Positions 7,992 through 16,626 of a stretch of 64,000 bases of DNA are shown here, one piece after another. The stretch's first letter is position 1, and every line of letters begins with the position of its first letter. The DNA lies in the NCBI RefSeq assembly GCF_039912695.1, contig NZ_JBDSPJ010000021.1, forward strand, positions 1 to 64,000. The letters are read 5' to 3'. Under the pieces are notes generated by a model. That model was not told the origin of the DNA. It made no database searches and saw only the letters and a program-made list of their open reading frames with translations. Source of the stretch: Pseudolysinimonas_A sp039912695. GTDB taxonomy: Bacteria; Actinomycetota; Actinomycetes; Actinomycetales; Microbacteriaceae. A program made the translations under genes and the position numbers.

Positions 7992-9158
7992 ATGTCTGCG
8001 TTTGCTGACATCTCCGCGCGCCTGGTCGAGCAGAGCATCGAACTGCCGTCCTGGGCATTCGGCAACTCCGGGACCCGTTTCAAGGTGTTCACCCAACCCG
8101 GCGTGCCCCGCGATCCGTTTGAGAAGGTCTCCGACGCAGCGCAAGTGCACAAGTACACGGGGCTTGCCCCCACTGTCGCGCTGCACATCCCGTGGGACAA
8201 CGTCGACAGCTTCGCCGACCTGAAGAAGCACGCCGCCGACCATGGCGTCGGGCTCGGCACCGTGAACTCGAACACTTTCCAAGACGACGCCTACAAACTC
8301 GGCAGCCTCACCCACTCCGACAAGGCCGTGCGCCAGAAAGCCATCGACCATCACTACGCCTGTCTCGACGTCATGAACCAGACGGGGTCGCGCGACCTCA
8401 AGATCTGACTCGCCGACGGCACGAACTATCCCGGGCAGGATGACATGCGCGGCCGCCAAGACCGCCTCGCCGAGTCTCTCGCCGCGATCTACGAGCGCGT
8501 CTCCGAGACACAACGCATGGTGCTCGAGTACAAGTTCTTCGAGCCGGCTTTTTATCACATGGATGTTCCCGACTGGGGCACCAGCTACTCCCAGGTGGTC
8601 GCGCTCGGCGATCGCGCCTTGGTCTGCCTCGACACCGGGCACCACGCTCCGGGCACGAACATCGAGTTCATCGTCATGCAGCTGCTCCGGCTCGGGAAGC
8701 TCGGATCGTTCGACTTCAACTCGCGCTTCTACGCTGACGACGACCTGATCGTCGGCGCGGCCGACCCGTTCCAGTTGTTTCGCATCCTGGTCGAGGTCGT
8801 GCGCGGCGGCGGGTATGGAGCCGACAGCGGTGTCGCGTTCATGCTCGACCAGTGCCACAACATCGAAGACAAGATCCCCGGTCAGATCCGGAGCGTGCTC
8901 AACGTGCAAGAGATGACGACCCGCGCCCTGCTCGTCGACATCGAAGCCCTCTCGGCAGCCCAGAGCGCCGGCGACATCCTCACGGCCAACGGCATCCTGA
9001 TGGATGCCTTCTACACCGATGTGCGTCCGGACCTCGCTGCCTGGCGGGAGAGCCGCGGTCTTCCCGGCAACCCGATGGCGGCCTACGCGGCCAGCGGATA
9101 CGGCGCGAGCATCGCGGCCGATCGTGTCGGCGGCAACCAGTTGGGATGGGGCGCGTGA
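7992..9158 (+). pseudogene. rhaI: L-rhamnose isomerase with in-frame TGA at codon 139
   Basis: The frame encodes a 388-codon Pseudomonas/Rhizobium-type L-rhamnose isomerase (rhamnose to rhamnulose) from ATG 7992 to the stop overlapping rhaD. Codon 139 (8406-8408) is TGA. The neighbouring residues RDLKI and LADGTNYPGQ flank a position where homologues carry Trp, so TGG became TGA. The frame is intact on both sides. The downstream piece from ATG 8445 (237 aa, with a GGAT upstream) holds all the expected metal-binding regions (EYKFFEP, CLDTGHHAPG, ADDDL). Possibilities are a recent nonsense mutation, a sequencing error, readthrough (the stop is in the leaky UGA-C context), or a split enzyme. The rest of the operon is intact. 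Confidence 0.85.
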
Positions 9159-11200
9159 GCGACACGGACGACCTGATCAAGCGCAGCAATCGCCTGGGCG
9201 CTGATCCGCGCAACACCAACTACGCGGGGGGCAATACCTCCGCAAAAGGCACCGCCACCGACCCGGTAACCGGCGAAGGCGTCGAACTGATGTGGGTCAA
9301 GGGATCGGGCGGCGACCTCGGCACCCTCACCGAATCCGGCCTCGCGGTTCTGCGTCTCGACCGCGTCATGGCGCTGAAGAACGTGTACGCCGGCGTTGAG
9401 CACGAAGACGAGATGGTTGCCGCGCTCGACTACTGCCGGCACGGCCTCGGCGGCGCCGCGCCCAGCATCGACACCTTCATGCACGCCTTCGTGGATGCCG
9501 CGCACGTTGACCACCTGCATCCCGATTCCGGAATCGCGTTCGCGACCGCCAAAGACGGCGAGAAGCTCACGAAGAAGGCGTTCGGCTCGAAGGTCGTCTG
9601 GGTGCCGTGGCGTCGCCCCGGCTTCCAGCTCGGGCTCGATATCGCTGCCATCAAGGCCGCGAACCCGGATGCCATCGGCTGCATCCTCGGCGGGCACGGC
9701 ATCACCGCGTGGGGCGCGACGAGCGCCGAAGCCCAAAAGAACAGCCTCTGGATCATCACGACCGCCGAGGACTACCTCGCGGCCAACGGCAAGAGGGCGC
9801 CGTTCGGCAAGGCCGTGGCAAAGAACGCAGCCCTTCCGAAGGCCGCGCGCCGGGCGAAGGCCGCCGCGCTCGCGGCAACCATCCGCGGCATTGCCAGCCA
9901 CGACAAGCCGATGGTCGGGCATTTCACCGACTCCGACGTCGTGCTCGACTTCCTCAGCAGCGCGAACGCACCGAAGCTGGCCGCGCTCGGCACCTCGTGC
10001 CCCGACCATTTCCTGCGCACGAAGGTCAAGCCGATGCTGCTGGACCTGCCCGCCGACGCTCCCGTCGAGAAGGTCAAGGAGCGCCTCGCGGCCCTCCACG
10101 AGGCCTACCGCAAGGACTACACCGCGTACTACGAGAAGCACGCCGGACCGGACAGCCCGGCGATGCGCGGCGCCGACCCGCTGATCGTGCTCCTGCCCGG
10201 TATCGGGATGTTTTCCTACGGCGCCAATAAGCAGACCGCCCGGGTTGCCGGCGAGTTCTACGTCAACGCGATCAATGTGATGCGCGGCGCCGAGTCGATC
10301 TCGACCTACAGCCCGATCAGCGACGCCGAGAAATTCGCCATCGAGTACTGGGCGCTCGAGGAGGCGAAGCTGCAGCGCATGCCGAAGCCGAAATCCCACG
10401 CGACCCGCATCGCGCTGGTGACCGGAGCGGCATCCGGAATCGGAAAGGCCATCGCGACCCGTCTCGCCGCAGACGGCGCCTGCGTGGTGATCGCGGACCT
10501 CGACCTCGCGAAGGCGCAGGAGGCCGCCGCGGAAATCGGCGCCGCGTACCCGAACAGCGACGACGTCGCGATCGGACTGCAGGTGAATGTCACGGATGCC
10601 GCCGCGATCGAGCGGCTGGTGCAGGATGCCGTGCTCGCGTTCGGCGGCCTCGACATCGTCGTGAACAACGCCGGCGTCTCGCTCAGCAAGCCGCTGCTGG
10701 AAACCACCGAGCAGGACTGGGACTTCCAGCACGACATCATGGCGAAAGGCTCGTTCCTGGTCTCCAAGGCGACAGCCCCCGTGCTGATCGAGCAGAAGAT
10801 GGGCGGAGATGTGATCTACATCGCGTCGAAGAACTCGGTCTTTGCTGGCCCGAACAACATCGCTTATTCGGCGACCAAGGCCGACCAGGCTCACCAGGTA
10901 CGCCTGCTCGCCGTCGAACTCGGTGAGTACGGCATCAAGGTCAACGGCATCAACCCGGATGGCGTCGTGCGCGGCTCGGGCATCTTCGCGTCCGGCTGGG
11001 GCGCGAACCGCGCCAAGACCTACGGGATCGCCGAGGACAAGCTGGGCGAGTTCTACGCGCAGCGCACCATCCTCAAGCGCGAAGTGCTGCCCGAGAACGT
11101 CGCGAACGCCGTGTCGGTGCTCACCGGACCCGACCTCTCCCACACCACCGGACTGCACATCCCGGTCGACGCGGGAGTCGCCGCCGCCTTCTTGCGATGA
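9155..11200 (+). CDS. rhaD: bifunctional rhamnulose-1-phosphate aldolase / short-chain dehydrogenase
   Basis: This 681-aa cytoplasmic fusion has two parts. Residues 1 to about 400 form a class II aldolase/adducin domain with a metal site in HVDHLHPDSG, which would cleave rhamnulose-1-phosphate to DHAP and L-lactaldehyde. Residues about 415-680 form a short-chain dehydrogenase (VTGAASGIGKA, NNAG and YSATK with Tyr near 571), which would oxidise lactaldehyde to lactate with NAD. The same fusion is known in other actinobacteria and bacilli (RhaEW type). The start is a GTG at 9155 overlapping the rhaI TGA; the frame stays open further upstream, but that stretch lies inside rhaI. Coupling to rhaI means a stop in rhaI could lower its translation. 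Confidence 0.92.
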   Translation: MSDTDDLIKRSNRLGADPRNTNYAGGNTSAKGTATDPVTGEGVELMWVKGSGGDLGTLTESGLAVLRLDRVMALKNVYAGVEHEDEMVAALDYCRHGLGGAAPSIDTFMHAFVDAAHVDHLHPDSGIAFATAKDGEKLTKKAFGSKVVWVPWRRPGFQLGLDIAAIKAANPDAIGCILGGHGITAWGATSAEAQKNSLWIITTAEDYLAANGKRAPFGKAVAKNAALPKAARRAKAAALAATIRGIASHDKPMVGHFTDSDVVLDFLSSANAPKLAALGTSCPDHFLRTKVKPMLLDLPADAPVEKVKERLAALHEAYRKDYTAYYEKHAGPDSPAMRGADPLIVLLPGIGMFSYGANKQTARVAGEFYVNAINVMRGAESISTYSPISDAEKFAIEYWALEEAKLQRMPKPKSHATRIALVTGAASGIGKAIATRLAADGACVVIADLDLAKAQEAAAEIGAAYPNSDDVAIGLQVNVTDAAAIERLVQDAVLAFGGLDIVVNNAGVSLSKPLLETTEQDWDFQHDIMAKGSFLVSKATAPVLIEQKMGGDVIYIASKNSVFAGPNNIAYSATKADQAHQVRLLAVELGEYGIKVNGINPDGVVRGSGIFASGWGANRAKTYGIAEDKLGEFYAQRTILKREVLPENVANAVSVLTGPDLSHTTGLHIPVDAGVAAAFLR

Positions 11201-11225
11201 CGTCGCCGTCTGAAAAGATCTCGGC

Positions 11226-12653
11226 ATGAGCGCACGTTCGGGAGTGGTCGCAGCGGTCGACCTCGGCGCGACGAGCGGACGGGTGCTGCTCGGGTATGTC
11301 GGGCATGACGAACTGGCGCTCACCGACGTCGCCCGCTTTCGCAACTCACCGGTTCGCACGATCGACGGGCTGCACTGGAGCATCCTCGAGCTGTACCGCG
11401 ACGTCGTCGAAGGTCTCGCGGCGGCCGTGCGACAGGAGCCGCAGCTGGCGAGCATCGGCATCGACTCCTGGGCGGTCGACTACGGTTTGCTGCGCGACGG
11501 CCGCCTCGCTGGCGCGCCGTACTCGTATCGCGATGAACGCAACCTCGCGGGAGTCGACGCGGTGCACGCGCTCGTATCGCCCGACGAGCTGTACCGCCGC
11601 AACGGCCTGCAGTACCTGCCGTTCAACACCCTGTACCAGTTCACGGCCGACCGTCTGGCGGGACACCTCGAGGTCGCCGACCAGTTTCTGCTGGTGCCCG
11701 ACCTGTTCGCGTATTGGCTCACGGGCGAAGCCGTCGCCGAGCGGACAAACGCGTCGACCACCGGGCTGCTCGGTGTCGAAACCTCGCAATGGGATGCCGA
11801 GCTCACCGCGCGACTCCTGCTGCCGACGAAGATCTTCCCGACCCTGGTCGGCGCCGGAACCGAGCTCGGTGGCCTCGGGTCTTCGGCGGTGCGCGGCATC
11901 GGCGACACCCGGGCGGTCTTCACGGCCGTCGGCACGCACGACACCGCATCAGCTGTCGTCGCGGTGCCTGCTCACGGCCCGAATCATGCCTACATCTCGA
12001 GCGGAACCTGGTCGCTCGTCGGCGTCGAACTCGAGAAGCCGGTACTCAGCGAAGGGGCCCGCGCGGCCAACTTCACCAACGAGGGTGGCGTCGACGGGCG
12101 GGTGCGGTTCCTGCACAACGTCATGGGCCTCTGGCTGCTCACCGAATGCGTCCGCGACTGGGAGCGCGACGGCACGACGATCTCCCTGCCCGCACTGCTC
12201 GCTCAGGCCTCAGCGGTGACCTCGGCGGTGCCGGTGTTCGACGCCGACGACGAGACGTTCCTGGCGCCGGGCGACATGCCGACTCGCATCGCGCGGTGGC
12301 TGACCGCACACGGTCGACCCGTTCCGGCGTCGCGGCCGGAGTTCGTCCGCTCGATCCTCGTGAGTCTGGCTCAGGCGTACGCGCAAAACATCCGCCTCGC
12401 GTCGGAGCTGAGCGGCCTGCCGGTCGAGGTCGTGCACATCGTCGGAGGCGGCAGTCAGAACGAGCTGCTCTGCCAGCTCACGGCTGACGCAACCGGGCTC
12501 CCCGTGCTGGCCGGGCCTGTCGAGGCCACCGCGATCGGCAACGTGCTGGTGCAGGCGCGGGCGCAGGGTTTCGTGTCCGGAGACCTCGAGGCCCTGCGCT
12601 CAATCGTCGCGCGCGCGTTCCCCCCGCGACGTTACGAGCCGGCCGGAGCGTAG
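11226..12653 (+). CDS. rhaB: rhamnulokinase (FGGY family)
   Basis: This 475-aa FGGY-family sugar kinase would phosphorylate rhamnulose at O1 using ATP. The N-terminal phosphate loop VDLGATSGRVLLGY (about residues 11-24) and the C-terminal HIVGGGSQNELLCQ (about 404-417) are characteristic, and GIDSWAVDYGLL marks the substrate region. It starts 25 bp after rhaD with the same orientation, completing rhaI-rhaD-rhaB. Its last 22 bp overlap the 3' end of the convergent haem-binding gene. Confidence 0.93.
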   Translation: MSARSGVVAAVDLGATSGRVLLGYVGHDELALTDVARFRNSPVRTIDGLHWSILELYRDVVEGLAAAVRQEPQLASIGIDSWAVDYGLLRDGRLAGAPYSYRDERNLAGVDAVHALVSPDELYRRNGLQYLPFNTLYQFTADRLAGHLEVADQFLLVPDLFAYWLTGEAVAERTNASTTGLLGVETSQWDAELTARLLLPTKIFPTLVGAGTELGGLGSSAVRGIGDTRAVFTAVGTHDTASAVVAVPAHGPNHAYISSGTWSLVGVELEKPVLSEGARAANFTNEGGVDGRVRFLHNVMGLWLLTECVRDWERDGTTISLPALLAQASAVTSAVPVFDADDETFLAPGDMPTRIARWLTAHGRPVPASRPEFVRSILVSLAQAYAQNIRLASELSGLPVEVVHIVGGGSQNELLCQLTADATGLPVLAGPVEATAIGNVLVQARAQGFVSGDLEALRSIVARAFPPRRYEPAGA

Positions 12654-13732
12654 ATCGCCCGGGCAAGCGCGTCGAGCACATCGGCAGACCTTGGCCCGAA
12701 GCTCAGGATGTCGCCGTCGGCCATGTCAACGAACCGTCGGTTTTTGCCGGCAGCGGTGAGGGCGATCGCGGGCTTCGCCTTCAGCAACCCGTCGATGCCG
12801 CCGGCTGAGGCGATGCCATCCGTCATCACCAGGATGAGGTCGGGGTTCGCCGCGACGATCGCTTCGTCGGTCATGGGCTTCTCGCCGTCCCACCCGATCT
12901 CGCGCGCGACATCCACTGCGCCGAGGCCGTCGATCAAACGGTCGGCACCCGACTGCTCTCCGAAGAGGTAGTAGATGCCTGAGCTGCCGCGCAGGTAGAG
13001 AAAGATGATCCGCACGCGGTTCGCCGGGTCGGCGGGGGCGATGGCCGCGATCTCGGCGATCTTCGCGGCGACATCGGTCTGGATGCGGGTGGCCAGGAGC
13101 TCGCCGACATCCGGAGCGCCGAGCGCGGCCGCGACCGTCCGGGCGAGGTCAGCAGCCCCCGTGAAGGAGGGTTCGTTGGTCACGAACACGACCGTGACGC
13201 CGGACTGCCGCAGCTGCGTCAGCACGTCGCGCGGGCCGATCGTGCCGTCGGTGATGATCAGAGTCGGCCGCAGCTTGAGCACACTCTCGGCGTCGATGGT
13301 GTGTCCGCCGGAGGTCACGACAGGAAGATCCGCTGCCTCGGGGAAGGTCGTCGAAATGTCGCGCCCGACCAGGGTGTCACCGAACCCGAGGCCTTGGATC
13401 GTCGCGGCGATCGAGCCAGCCAGGTCGAGTCCGATCACGCGAGAGGTGTCGGAGACCGCGATGTTGAGGTCACCGCCGGGATCGTGCGAGACGACCTGCG
13501 CGGGGAGGATCTGGGAGGGGTCGACGGTGACCGGCACGATCCTCTCCGAGGCGAGCACCGCGGTGTTCGGACCAACCTGGCTGCGCGGATCGGCGACGAG
13601 GTTGAGATCCGCGAGCGGGCGATCATCCTGAACCGTCTGAACCGGCGGGGTGACGTCGGCAACGGGGACGGTACACCCGGCGAGCGCCGCCACGAGCAGC
13701 AGCGCTGGCACTAGCGGGCGGCGGACAGTCAC
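12632..13732 (-). CDS. hmuT: haem/hemin ABC transporter substrate-binding lipoprotein
   Basis: This 366-aa protein of the periplasmic-binding TroA/BtuF-like fold is closest in pattern to HmuT haem-binding lipoproteins. MTVRRPLVPALLLVAALAGC is a clear lipoprotein signal with Cys20. The GTG at 13732 is preferred to the TTG at 13765 because the longer form would place the putative iron box inside the gene and precede the signal with extra residues. The usual partners hmuU and hmuV are absent, since rhamnulokinase lies next to it, so it is an orphan here and must work with permeases encoded elsewhere. Its stop codon lies 22 bp inside rhaB. Confidence 0.78.
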   Translation of the reverse strand: MTVRRPLVPALLLVAALAGCTVPVADVTPPVQTVQDDRPLADLNLVADPRSQVGPNTAVLASERIVPVTVDPSQILPAQVVSHDPGGDLNIAVSDTSRVIGLDLAGSIAATIQGLGFGDTLVGRDISTTFPEAADLPVVTSGGHTIDAESVLKLRPTLIITDGTIGPRDVLTQLRQSGVTVVFVTNEPSFTGAADLARTVAAALGAPDVGELLATRIQTDVAAKIAEIAAIAPADPANRVRIIFLYLRGSSGIYYLFGEQSGADRLIDGLGAVDVAREIGWDGEKPMTDEAIVAANPDLILVMTDGIASAGGIDGLLKAKPAIALTAAGKNRRFVDMADGDILSFGPRSADVLDALARAIYAPAGS

Positions 13733-13748
13733 GATCCTCGAGCTTACA

Positions 13749-13767
13749 TAAGGGTTGCCTAACAAAG
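13749..13767 (-). promoter_or_regulatory. possible DtxR/IdeR-type iron box
   Basis: The sequence TAAGGGTTGCCTAACAAAG (plus strand) lies 17 bp before the haem-binding lipoprotein start. It agrees with the DtxR consensus TTAGGTTAGCCTAACCTAA at about two thirds of positions. A site here would repress haem uptake when iron is sufficient. The match is imperfect. Confidence 0.4.
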
Positions 13768-13796
13768 CCGGGGAGGCTCGGGATTACCATGCGGGG

Positions 13797-14564
13797 ATGA
13801 GCAGCGATTCCCTCTTGACGATCATCGCCCTGCTGCTGAGCGTCGGCAGCGTCGTGGTGACCGGGTTGTTCTCCGTGCGCACCCAGCGGCTCAGCCACGA
13901 GCTGGAGGCGGAGCGCGACGCCCGCCAGGAGGAGCAGTCGGCGATCAAGGCTGCCGAGCGCGTCTACGAACCACTCGCCCAGGCCGCGGCCGAACTCCAG
14001 TCCCGGATCTTCAACATCGTCGAGTCCGGCTGGGTCGGGATCCAAGACCGTTACAAGAGTCACGGTGACTACGCGAAGGCTTCGACCGCCTTTCTGTTCG
14101 CGCACTACTTCGGGTGGATCGAGGCCCGGCGTCAAGCGGTTCTGTCGTCGAGCGGCGAGGGTGGTCGCGACCTCTCGGTTCAGCGGCTGATCGACAATGT
14201 GCTGAAGACCCTGCGTCGCAGCGAAGGCTCTGAGGGCTTCTTGTTCTTCACCACCGAACAGCGCGCCATCGGCGAACTCATGCTCACCTGGGAGACCCTG
14301 CCCGAGTCGTCGGTGCGCATCCCGCACGTCGCCGGCTACGCCGCGTTCGTGGCGAAGTACCGCCGCGAGGAGGAGTTTCGCGACTGGTTCACGTCAATCG
14401 ACACAGGGATGGCGCTGGTATCGAAGGGGGATTTCGGCAGGCTGGTCGATATCCAGAGGGCCCTGGTCGCCCTCATCGACGAACTTGACCCGAAGCGCAA
14501 ATACACCGCGGGGTACGCACTCGAGGCGATCGACCTGACCGATGGGCACCCGTCGGCGAAGTAG
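13797..14564 (+). CDS. hypothetical membrane-anchored coiled-coil protein
   Basis: This 255-aa protein was not recognised. Residues 1-25 form one hydrophobic segment (LLTIIALLLSVGSVVVTG), followed by a charged helical stretch (about 30-60, RLSHELEAERDARQEEQ) likely to be a coiled coil. The remainder is a soluble cytoplasmic domain. The layout matches actinobacterial membrane-anchored hypothetical proteins. The ATG at 13797 follows GCGGGG and excludes 14 codons of low-complexity upstream frame. It is divergent from the haem-binding gene, so the iron box could affect it too. Confidence 0.65.
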   Translation: MSSDSLLTIIALLLSVGSVVVTGLFSVRTQRLSHELEAERDARQEEQSAIKAAERVYEPLAQAAAELQSRIFNIVESGWVGIQDRYKSHGDYAKASTAFLFAHYFGWIEARRQAVLSSSGEGGRDLSVQRLIDNVLKTLRRSEGSEGFLFFTTEQRAIGELMLTWETLPESSVRIPHVAGYAAFVAKYRREEEFRDWFTSIDTGMALVSKGDFGRLVDIQRALVALIDELDPKRKYTAGYALEAIDLTDGHPSAK

Positions 14565-14587
14565 TCGATCCACATCTCCGTGATTGA

Positions 14588-14622
14588 CATTGCCTGACAA
14601 GCTGTGAGATTGTCTGCCAATG
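14588..14622 (+). promoter_or_regulatory. inverted-repeat operator over the gntR start
   Basis: CATTGCCTGACAA and TTGTCTGCCAATG form 13-bp arms matching at 11 of 13 positions around a 9-bp spacer; the second arm ends in the ATG of the GntR gene. TTGACA (14584-14589) is a good -35 and GAGATT (14606-14611) a possible -10 at 16-bp spacing, which would give a leaderless mRNA starting near the ATG. The site is well placed for autorepression. Confidence 0.65.
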
Positions 14623-15264
14623 TTCACGGCAGACGTCATCCCGGCGAGCGCACTGTATGAGACGCTCCGCGAGCGCATCCTCGACCAGACCGAAGCACCC
14701 GGCGCGAGCGTGACCGAAGCCTCCGTCGTGTTGCAGTTCGGCGTGGCACGGCCCACCGCGAAACTGGCGATCGAGCGTCTCGTCGCCGACGGACTCCTGC
14801 GGCGGGAGCGTCACCACGCCGCCCGGGTCCCGGATCTGAGTCGGGATGACATCGTCGACCTATACGACGCCCGCGCTCTCGTCGAACCCGAAGCGATGGC
14901 GGCCCTAGCACGTGGGGGTCGCATCCCATCGGCGGCGCTGGAGGCGCACCGGGCGCTGCTCGATTCGACTCGCACCGGTAGGTCGATCGCCCGCGAAGAC
15001 GCCGCCTTCCACCGTGCCCTGGTCGCTGCGCAACCGAGTCCGCGTCTGACCCGCCTGCACGACCTGCTGATGGGTGAGATCGAACTCTGCATTGGACAGG
15101 TGCAGGCCAACCACCTGCTCAGCTCGGGGCTGGTTGCTGAGCAGCACCAAGGCATCCTCGACGCGGTCACGGCGGGCAACGCCGACCTCGCACGCGGGCG
15201 CGCGCTCGGCCACATCGAGAACGCTCGGGATGCCCTGCTTACGCACTACGACGCCACTCACTGA
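14620..15264 (+). CDS. GntR family (FCD/FadR-type) transcriptional regulator
   Basis: This 214-aa regulator has an N-terminal winged helix (about residues 10-70, with FGVARPTAKLAIERLVADGLL) and an all-helical FCD ligand-binding domain (about 80-205, with DLYDARALVEPEAMAALA). FCD regulators commonly sense carboxylic acids. Its stop overlaps the start of the 2-hydroxyacid oxidase gene (TGATG), so the two are co-transcribed and the regulator probably senses that enzyme's substrate. The operator overlapping its start suggests autoregulation. Confidence 0.88.
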   Translation: MFTADVIPASALYETLRERILDQTEAPGASVTEASVVLQFGVARPTAKLAIERLVADGLLRRERHHAARVPDLSRDDIVDLYDARALVEPEAMAALARGGRIPSAALEAHRALLDSTRTGRSIAREDAAFHRALVAAQPSPRLTRLHDLLMGEIELCIGQVQANHLLSSGLVAEQHQGILDAVTAGNADLARGRALGHIENARDALLTHYDATH

Positions 15265-16556
15265 TGAAAGACGCCTCGATGCCCACCCCGAAACCGCCCA
15301 CTCCAAAACTCACCAAGGCGCAGAAGCAGCGACGCCAGGTCCCGAGCCCACCGCAGATCTTTGAACTGCTGAAGTTCAAGACGCCGGTGCTCAACGCGAC
15401 GACGCGCCGTTTGCAGGGTGCGCTCACGATCGCCGACCTCAGGATGATCGCGAAACGCCGCACCCCGAAGGCCGCGTTCGACTACACCGACGGCGCGGCC
15501 GAGCAGGAACTGTCGCTCGCGCGCGCGCGCCAGGCTTTCGAGGACGTTGAGTTCAACCCCGGCATCCTACGCGGCATGTCGGATGTCGACACCTCATCCA
15601 CGATCCTCGGTGGGCCGTCAGCGATGCCGTTCGCGATCGCGCCCACCGGATTCACTCGGCTCATGCAGACGCAGGGCGAACTCGCCGGTGCGAGTGCCGC
15701 GGGGGCAGCCGGCATCCCGTTCACGCTGTCGACTCTCGGCACGACCTCGATCGAGAACGTGAAGGCCGCCAACCCTGATGGGCGCAACTGGTTTCAGCTC
15801 TACGTGATGCGCGATCGCGAGATCTCGTACGACCTGGTGAAACGTGCCGCCGCGGCCGGGTTCGACACGCTGCAATTCACTGTCGACACCCCGGTGGCGG
15901 GCGCCCGGCTGCGTGACAAGCGCAACGGCTTCTCGATTCCGCCGGCGCTCACCGTCGGCACGATCATCAACGCGATCCCTCGCCCGTGGTGGTGGTGGGA
16001 CTTTCTGACGACCCCGAAGCTCGAATTCGCATCACTGTCGACGACCGGCGGCACGGTGGGTGAACTGCTGAACGCCGCGATGGACCCGACGATCTCGTTG
16101 GACGATCTCGACGTCATCCGCGGCATCTGGCCGGGGAAGCTGGTGATCAAAGGTGTGCAGACCGTCGAGGATTCGAAGAAACTCGCCGACCTGGGGGTGG
16201 ATGGCGTCATCCTGTCGAACCACGGCGGACGTCAGCTCGACCGGGCACCGATCCCGTTCCACCTGCTCCCCGCGGTCGTGCGTGAGGTCGGCAAGGATGT
16301 CGAGATCGGCGTCGACACCGGCATCATGTCGGGGGCCGACATCGTCGCCTCGATCGCCCTCGGCGCGAAATTCACGATGATCGGACGGGCCTACCTGTAC
16401 GGCCTGATGGCCGGCGGTCGGCGCGGAGTTGACCGCACGATCGAGATTCTGTCGACCGAGCTGGTGCGCACGATGACGCTGCTCGGCACGGCATCCCTCG
16501 CCGAACTCGAACCGAAGCACGTGACCCAGCTCGAGCGGCTGACCCCGCGAGCCTGA
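15264..16556 (+). CDS. lldD: FMN-dependent alpha-hydroxy-acid dehydrogenase (lactate dehydrogenase/oxidase type)
   Basis: This 430-aa TIM-barrel flavoenzyme oxidises L-2-hydroxy acids, lactate being the usual substrate. Key elements are the N-terminal FDYTDGAAEQE region, the FMN/substrate segment WFQLYVMRDRE, and LSNHGGRQLDRAP with the catalytic His near residue 319. The extended N-terminus (about 50 aa, Pro/Lys-rich) is common in actinobacterial members. It is coupled to the preceding GntR gene. Lactate is also the end product of the RhaD dehydrogenase nearby, so a link to rhamnose use is possible. Other substrates such as glycolate or mandelate are not excluded. Confidence 0.82.
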   Translation: MKDASMPTPKPPTPKLTKAQKQRRQVPSPPQIFELLKFKTPVLNATTRRLQGALTIADLRMIAKRRTPKAAFDYTDGAAEQELSLARARQAFEDVEFNPGILRGMSDVDTSSTILGGPSAMPFAIAPTGFTRLMQTQGELAGASAAGAAGIPFTLSTLGTTSIENVKAANPDGRNWFQLYVMRDREISYDLVKRAAAAGFDTLQFTVDTPVAGARLRDKRNGFSIPPALTVGTIINAIPRPWWWWDFLTTPKLEFASLSTTGGTVGELLNAAMDPTISLDDLDVIRGIWPGKLVIKGVQTVEDSKKLADLGVDGVILSNHGGRQLDRAPIPFHLLPAVVREVGKDVEIGVDTGIMSGADIVASIALGAKFTMIGRAYLYGLMAGGRRGVDRTIEILSTELVRTMTLLGTASLAELEPKHVTQLERLTPRA

Positions 16557-16557
16557 T

Positions 16558-16619
16558 GGCTATTTGCCCAACTTGGTGCCCACCCGCGTGCGTGAGACCT
16601 CGGTGTCGGGCAAATAGCC
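16558..16619. repeat. 12-bp perfect inverted repeat around 38 bp
   Basis: GGCTATTTGCCC (16558-16569) and GGGCAAATAGCC (16608-16619) are exact inverted repeats flanking 38 bp. The element begins two bases after the lldD stop and ends 7 bp before the esterase start. The arms are AT-rich for this genome. It could be a terminator, a regulator site or a small mobile repeat; the sequence does not decide. Confidence 0.6.
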
Positions 16620-16626
16620 TGGGCGC

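Noticed and set aside
8406..8408. Selenocysteine or programmed frameshift at the rhaI TGA
   Set aside because: The family has Trp here, not Cys, no selenocysteine hairpin is evident just after the TGA, and the frame continues unchanged, so recoding of those types is not supported.
8700..8760. Metal-ligand change in RhaI (FDFN instead of FHFN)
   Set aside because: Asp at this position seems to occur in actinobacterial members from memory, so I did not count it as a second lesion.
9083..11461. 792-codon open frame on the minus strand across rhaD
   Set aside because: The opposite strand encodes a clear aldolase/dehydrogenase fusion. The minus frame has no recognisable motif and is a high-GC shadow.
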